In this document: positions 6,022 through 9,516 of the stretch, piece after piece
Position numbering within the stretch: position 1 is the stretch's first letter
Layout of the letters: each line of letters begins with the position of its first letter
Assembly (NCBI GenBank): GCA_013349595.1
Contig: DUZI01000050.1
Location: forward strand, 1-9,516
Direction: 5' to 3'
Origin: Nitrospirota bacterium
Lineage (GTDB): Bacteria; Nitrospirota; Thermodesulfovibrionia; Thermodesulfovibrionales; Dissulfurispiraceae
Length of the DNA: 9,516 bases
Notes under the pieces: model-generated
Told to the model about the DNA's origin: nothing
Database searches by the model: none
Seen by the model: only the letters and a program-made list of their open reading frames with translations
Program-made: the position numbers and the translations under genes

Positions 6022-8419
6022 GAGTAAAACAAAAACAAGGTCTTCTAACCAACAACAAACAGAAAGTATTTTGACACTTGAAGGGACAAAGGCAATTATT
6101 AAGGGCTTTATTAGTGGAAACAGGGTGCCTTCAAGGATATTAGAAGAATATATTCAATTAGCAGTAAAAGAAGGTGCTGAAGAAATACATGTATATGCAG
6201 ATGGACAACATGGTATTGGTGGAAGGATTTGGCCAAGGGAAAAGACTATAAAAATAATCGTTGAAGGACCAGTTGGGCAGAGACTTGGAAGTATGGGCAT
6301 GTTTGGCACTGATATTATTGTTAAAAATAGCGTTTCTGATGATGTGGGATGGATAAATTGTGGGGCTAATATAACTATCCTTGGAGATGTAACAAATGGT
6401 GCCTTCAACGCCGCTGCCCAAGGCAAGCTTTATGTTCAAGGTAGTGGAGGAGCTCGTTGTGATACTATGACAAAAAGAAATCCCCGTTTTGAACCTCCTC
6501 AATCTTGGTATTTCAGAAATGTTGGTGACTCCTTTGCTGAATTTAAGGCAGGTGGTATTGCTGTTATCTGTGGGGTGAATCCAAGAAACCCAGATAATAT
6601 ACTTGGATACCGTCCCTGTGTTGGAATGGTTGGTGGGACTATATACTTTAGAGGTAATATTCAGGGTTATAGCGAAAGAGATGTAAAGCTCCTTGATTTG
6701 AGCGAACAGGATTGGCAGTGGTTAAAGGAAAATATGAAACCCTATCTTGAGGCAATAGATAGAATATCCTATTATGAAGAACTTACTGCAAATATTGAAT
6801 CTTGGAAAAAGTTAGTTGCCTACACCCCTCAAGAGAAGAGAGGACGAAAGTGGTTTAAGATATCCACAGCAGACTTCAAAAAAGATGTTTGGGAAAAAGA
6901 GGTTGGTAAAGGAGGCCTATTTGCTGAATATGTTGACCATGATTTTTCCGTATTGCCTTATATCACTACTGGGACAGACAGAAGGGTTAAACCTGTTTGG
7001 GAAAATGAAAAATTTGCCCCACCCTGTGCCTATGCCTGCCCTACTCATATACCCTCACACAAGAGGGCTTCTCTAATCAGACAAGGCAAGTTAAATGAGG
7101 CATTAGAACTCGTATTAAGATACTCTCCACTTCCTGCCACTGTTTGTGGTGAGATTTGCCCAAATCTCTGTATGCAAAGCTGCACAAGAGGTTCTATAGA
7201 CAAACCTCTTGATATTGATAGGATGGGCAGTCTTTCGCTTAATATCGGTGCACCTAAAAAGGCACCAGCAACAAATAAAAAGATAGCCATAATTGGTGCT
7301 GGACCAGCTGGAATGAGTGCGGCATGGCAGTTAGCAATAAAAGGACATAAGGCAACACTCTTTGAGGCATCAGATAAGATGGGTGGAAAGCTTGAACTCT
7401 GTATCCCCCATGAGAGATTGCCAAGAGAGATTCTTGAAAAAGAAAGAGAGAGGTTTTTAGAACTTGGTATTGAAGTAAAACTAAATACATTGATTGATAA
7501 GGAATTATTTAAAGACATTTATAATGAATATGAATCAGTTGTTATAGCCTGTGGGGCTCATAAGCCAAGGATGGTCAATTTCCCCGGCTCTGAGCATGTT
7601 ATCTCTGCCTATGATTTTTTAAGAAATATTAACACAGGGATTAAACCTTCTCTTGAAGGTAAACGGGTAGTAATCATAGGTGCTGGTAATGTTGGAATGG
7701 ATGTTGCCTCAGAGGCATTTAACATGGGTGCAGTAAAGGTAACGGCTATTGACATACAAAAACCTGCAGCCTTTGGAAAGGAAATGGAAATAGCCAAAGC
7801 AAAAGGCACAGAGATAATTTGGCCCAGATTTACAGAGAGGTTTGATAAAAACTCCTCAAGGCTTTATTTCAAAGATGGAACCTATATAGATGCAGATTTT
7901 GTGATTATGTCCATTGGTGATGTGCCAAGTCTTGATTTTTTAATACCAGAGATACATACCGAAAGGGGCTGGGTAACTGTTAATGAATACTACCAATCTT
8001 CAGATCCAAAGGTATATGCTATTGGTGATGTGACAGGATTAGGGCTTGTGACACATGCAATTGGTCATGGTAGGGTTGCTGCAGAAAATATCCATTGTCA
8101 AATAATGGGTCTGCCAATGCCTAATTTATTTAAACAAGTTATATCTTATGACAAGGTTAAGTCAGAATATTATGAGGCTTGCACAAGTTCAGTACCTATC
8201 GAAGAAGAAGGTCATAGGTGTATGTCATGTGCTACCTGTAGAGACTGTCATATGTGTGAATCAACTTGTTACTGGGGCGCCATAAGTAGAAAAGAATTAT
8301 CTGATGGATCATTTGAATATGTTGTAGATGAAGATAAGTGTATTGGATGTGGTTTCTGTGCAGGCATATGTCCCTGTGGTGTATGGGAAATGGTTGAAAA
8401 TAGCGATAAAATGAGTTAG
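6011..8419 (+). CDS. gltD: Fusion of glutamate synthase GXGXG domain with GltD-like NAD(P)H/FAD oxidoreductase and C-terminal ferredoxin
   Basis: 802 residues in three parts. Residues about 25-260 are the GltB C-terminal GXGXG beta-helix (GQHGIGG, EGPVGQRLGSMG, CGANITILGDVTNGAFNAAA, GSGGARCD, MVGGTIYFRG). Residues about 335-720 are GltD-like: an N-terminal Fe-S region with C339, C343P, C379, C383P, C387 and C391, the FAD site GAGPAG (429-434), the NAD(P)H site GAGNVG (557-562), and the closing FAD motif with G672-D673. The C-terminus is a ferredoxin domain: C737 and C740 precede C743-C746-C749-C753, then C777-C780-C783-C787P. The protein would feed electrons from NAD(P)H and/or ferredoxin to the FMN core. 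In E. coli the GXGXG part belongs to GltB and GltD is a separate, shorter protein without the terminal ferredoxin. An alternative is that it mainly oxidises ferredoxin. The operon ends right after it. Confidence 0.92.
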   Translation: MPVKSKTKTRSSNQQQTESILTLEGTKAIIKGFISGNRVPSRILEEYIQLAVKEGAEEIHVYADGQHGIGGRIWPREKTIKIIVEGPVGQRLGSMGMFGTDIIVKNSVSDDVGWINCGANITILGDVTNGAFNAAAQGKLYVQGSGGARCDTMTKRNPRFEPPQSWYFRNVGDSFAEFKAGGIAVICGVNPRNPDNILGYRPCVGMVGGTIYFRGNIQGYSERDVKLLDLSEQDWQWLKENMKPYLEAIDRISYYEELTANIESWKKLVAYTPQEKRGRKWFKISTADFKKDVWEKEVGKGGLFAEYVDHDFSVLPYITTGTDRRVKPVWENEKFAPPCAYACPTHIPSHKRASLIRQGKLNEALELVLRYSPLPATVCGEICPNLCMQSCTRGSIDKPLDIDRMGSLSLNIGAPKKAPATNKKIAIIGAGPAGMSAAWQLAIKGHKATLFEASDKMGGKLELCIPHERLPREILEKERERFLELGIEVKLNTLIDKELFKDIYNEYESVVIACGAHKPRMVNFPGSEHVISAYDFLRNINTGIKPSLEGKRVVIIGAGNVGMDVASEAFNMGAVKVTAIDIQKPAAFGKEMEIAKAKGTEIIWPRFTERFDKNSSRLYFKDGTYIDADFVIMSIGDVPSLDFLIPEIHTERGWVTVNEYYQSSDPKVYAIGDVTGLGLVTHAIGHGRVAAENIHCQIMGLPMPNLFKQVISYDKVKSEYYEACTSSVPIEEEGHRCMSCATCRDCHMCESTCYWGAISRKELSDGSFEYVVDEDKCIGCGFCAGICPCGVWEMVENSDKMS

Positions 8420-8435
8420 TAATTTGCCTTTTAAC

Positions 8436-8469
8436 AAAGGGGGGCTTGTAAGAAGTTCCCCTTTTTTTT
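8436..8469 (+). terminator. Intrinsic terminator of the glutamate synthase operon
   Basis: A 12-bp stem pairs AAAGGGGGGCTT (8436-8447) with AAGTTCCCCTTT (8453-8464), including two G-U pairs, around the 5-nt loop GTAAG. A run of eight T follows at 8462-8469. It begins 17 nt after the stop codon at 8417-8419. Confidence 0.92.
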
Positions 8470-8480
8470 GGAGTTGGGAT

Positions 8481-8594
8481 ATGTTACCGTTACTAATACT
8501 AAAAGCCCCTAAAAACCTGACTAAACAAGAAATACGGGCAAGTGAGTTAGGAATAACAACACCTACCCTTCTTTTCTACAAAATAATCCCTTAA
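8481..8594 (+). CDS. Possible small ORF, 37 residues, helix-turn-helix-like
   Basis: An ATG at 8481 is preceded by GGAG (8470-8473) at 7 nt and opens 37 codons ending in TAA. The product has a lysine-rich stretch and then the segment QEIRASELGITTPTLLFYK. That segment resembles the A-x-ELGI-x-x-P-T-L-x-x-Y pattern of helix-turn-helix recognition helices in resolvases, transposases and regulators. It is too short for a whole DNA-binding protein, so it may be a remnant of an insertion element or a chance ORF. It lies between the operon terminator and the second repeat copy and has no clear promoter. Confidence 0.3.
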   Translation: MLPLLILKAPKNLTKQEIRASELGITTPTLLFYKIIP

Positions 8595-8601
8595 AATAGC
8601 G
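8585..8601 (-). repeat. Inverted, degenerate copy of the conserved upstream block (copy B)
   Basis: On the minus strand this reads CGCTATTTTAAGGGATT, matching the block at 142-156 apart from a small indel/mismatch. It sits immediately outside the second repeat, at the same end as in copy 1. Shared sequence therefore continues past the right terminal inverted repeat as CTAAGCGCTATTTT. No promoter or gene follows on the minus strand. Confidence 0.45.
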
Positions 8602-8607
8602 CTTAGG

Positions 8608-8732
8608 AAGGGCTGTTTCAGGATTTTTATAATCGACAAATTTTATTTATAATTTTGATTTATACATTTAAAACAATGCCTTATGACAAAGCCCAAGGAA
8701 CTTTGTCGTATAAAAATCCTTCACCAGCCCTT
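8608..8732 (-). repeat. MITE-like palindromic repeat, copy 2 (inverted relative to copy 1)
   Basis: Read on the minus strand, this 125-nt element has arms identical to copy 1: 8608-8638 matches 105-135 and 8704-8732 matches 1-29. The segment 8674-8703 matches 41-70 exactly. The remaining interior differs by substitutions and lacks 11 nt present in copy 1. The inner stem here is GACAAAG (8685-8691) with CTTTGTC (8701-8707). TA dinucleotides lie outside both ends at matching distance (8604-8605 and 8735-8736), which would fit a TA target duplication. No ORF lies within. Confidence 0.85.
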
Positions 8733-8773
8733 ACTATCTTACTTGCTGATTTTACTAAGCTTTTTAGTTCTAT

Positions 8774-8788
8774 CGCTAATTTTGGGAT
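8774..8788 (+). promoter_or_regulatory. Conserved upstream block, copy C
   Basis: CGCTAATTTTGGGAT matches the block at 142-156 in 14 of 15 positions. It is preceded by TTTACTAAGC (8751-8760), which also matches the sequence before copy A, with a 13-nt interruption. It lies 12 nt before the TTGACA at 8801, the same distance as in copy A. Confidence 0.4.
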
Positions 8789-8800
8789 AATCAAAACCAA

Positions 8801-8829
8801 TTGACAAATCATACGGTTATATTCACAAT
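8801..8829 (+). promoter_or_regulatory. Putative promoter of the AAA-ATPase-like gene
   Basis: A consensus -35 TTGACA (8801-8806) is followed at 17 nt by CACAAT (8824-8829), a four-of-six -10 match. The predicted transcript start falls on or next to the ATG at 8837, and no Shine-Dalgarno sequence is visible, so a leaderless message is again suggested. Confidence 0.5.
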
Positions 8830-8836
8830 ATTCTGC

Positions 8837-9516
8837 ATGAAAAAGAAGCTCCCCATTGGAATTAGCACACTTAAAGAAATCATCAACAATGGCTATGTCT
8901 ATGTTGACAAGACATGTTATGTCTATGAACTTGTAGATACAGGTAAATACTATTTTTTATCCCGTCCTCGTAGATTTGGTAAATCTTTATTTATTGACAC
9001 CTTAAAAGAAGCCTTTGAGGGCAATAAAGAGTTATTTAAAGGACTTTACATCTATGACGAGTGGGATTGGGAGATTAAATATCCAGTGATACATATAAAC
9101 TTTGCAGAGGGAGTTTGTAAAGACAGAGTGCAATTAGACAAATGGATTGTTGAGCAACTTATAAAGAATCAAGAAAGGTTTGGTATCACCTGTAGGGACA
9201 ATGAATTTATACCTGCATGTTTTTCACAACTAATAGAAGGTTTAAAGAAAAAATATGGACAAGGTGTAGTCATACTGATAGATGAATATGACAAACCAAT
9301 ACTTGACAATATAACAGAGTCAGAGATAGCGATACAGATGAGGGAGGGGCTTAAGAACTTTTACTCAGTGATAAAGGGGCAGGATGGGAATATCAAGTTT
9401 GTCTTTCTGACTGGGGTAAGTAAATTTAGCAAGGTATCGATATTTTCAGGGTTAAATAATCTGAAGGACATAACGATTGACAGAAAATATTCAAGTATTT
9501 GTGGTTATACAGAAGG
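8837..9516 (+). CDS. AAA-ATPase-like protein (PF09820 type, usually with a C-terminal PD-(D/E)XK domain), 3' end outside window
   Basis: 226 codons are open from the ATG at 8837 to the window edge without a stop. The N-terminal GISTLKEIINNGYVYVDKT is the usual opening of the AAA-ATPase-like family (PF09820). A P-loop-like SRPRRFGKSL spans residues 42-51 (GKS 48-50). A Walker-B-like VVILIDEYDKPI spans 144-155, and FLTGVSKFSK is the typical sensor-side motif. Full-length members often exceed 500 residues and end in a PD-(D/E)XK nuclease-like domain (PF08011), which would lie beyond the edge. The family is often multicopy within a genome; its biological role is unsettled, and defence or mobile-element roles are conjecture. 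The gene starts about 100 nt after repeat copy 2, and its start region shares a block with the PHP gene upstream region. Confidence 0.88.
   Translation, partial: MKKKLPIGISTLKEIINNGYVYVDKTCYVYELVDTGKYYFLSRPRRFGKSLFIDTLKEAFEGNKELFKGLYIYDEWDWEIKYPVIHINFAEGVCKDRVQLDKWIVEQLIKNQERFGITCRDNEFIPACFSQLIEGLKKKYGQGVVILIDEYDKPILDNITESEIAIQMREGLKNFYSVIKGQDGNIKFVFLTGVSKFSKVSIFSGLNNLKDITIDRKYSSICGYTE

Noticed and set aside
6154..6502. Overlapping minus-strand open frames of 90 and 114 codons
   Set aside because: Both lie opposite the conserved GXGXG domain and have no domain signature.
6816..7076. 86-codon plus-strand open frame in another frame
   Set aside because: It is internal to the 802-residue fusion gene, whose frame carries conserved cysteine motifs through this stretch.
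7045..7518. 157-codon open frame on the minus strand inside the GltD region
   Set aside because: It lies wholly opposite a strongly supported conserved gene, and its translation shows no recognisable motif. It is a shadow frame.

Overview
The window is AT-rich bacterial chromosome carrying six complete genes on the + strand, one gene cut by the right edge, and two near-copies of a short palindromic repeat, one at each end. Ribonuclease J, a three-gene iron-sulfur-rich glutamate synthase of the type seen in anaerobes and archaea, and a multicopy-type AAA-ATPase-like gene suggest an anaerobic bacterium, perhaps of Nitrospirota (Thermodesulfovibrio-like) or Desulfobacterota type. This placement rests on gene style only; no rRNA or other marker is present.

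Layout. Positions 1-135 hold a MITE-like repeat with ~30-nt terminal inverted repeats. A short promoter region follows, then a tight operon: a PHP-domain phosphoesterase (208-861), a membrane-anchored TPR protein with a TTG start (866-1519) and ribonuclease J (1539-3191). An extended -10 promoter overlapping the ribonuclease J stop codon appears to start a second operon. That operon encodes a split glutamate synthase: glutaminase subunit (3260-4375), FMN synthase core with two added [4Fe-4S] motifs (4348-6021), and a fusion of the GXGXG structural domain with a GltD-like FAD/NAD(P)H oxidoreductase and a C-terminal ferredoxin (6011-8419). The three genes overlap and end at a strong intrinsic terminator (8436-8469).

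The last kilobase looks accessory. It holds a possible 37-residue helix-turn-helix-like ORF (8481-8594), the second repeat copy in opposite orientation (8608-8732), a promoter region resembling the one before the PHP gene, and the 5' part of an AAA-ATPase-like/PD-(D/E)XK-family gene that runs off the right edge.

How the genes work together: the glt genes should form one enzyme. Glutamine is hydrolysed by the first subunit, ammonia is added to 2-oxoglutarate on the FMN core, and electrons arrive through the FAD/ferredoxin subunit. The first operon combines RNA processing (RNase J) with two proteins of unknown partner. The two inverted repeat copies bracket about 8.5 kb of core genes. Both sets of arms are identical between copies while the repeat interiors have drifted, so the arms look constrained or recently homogenised.
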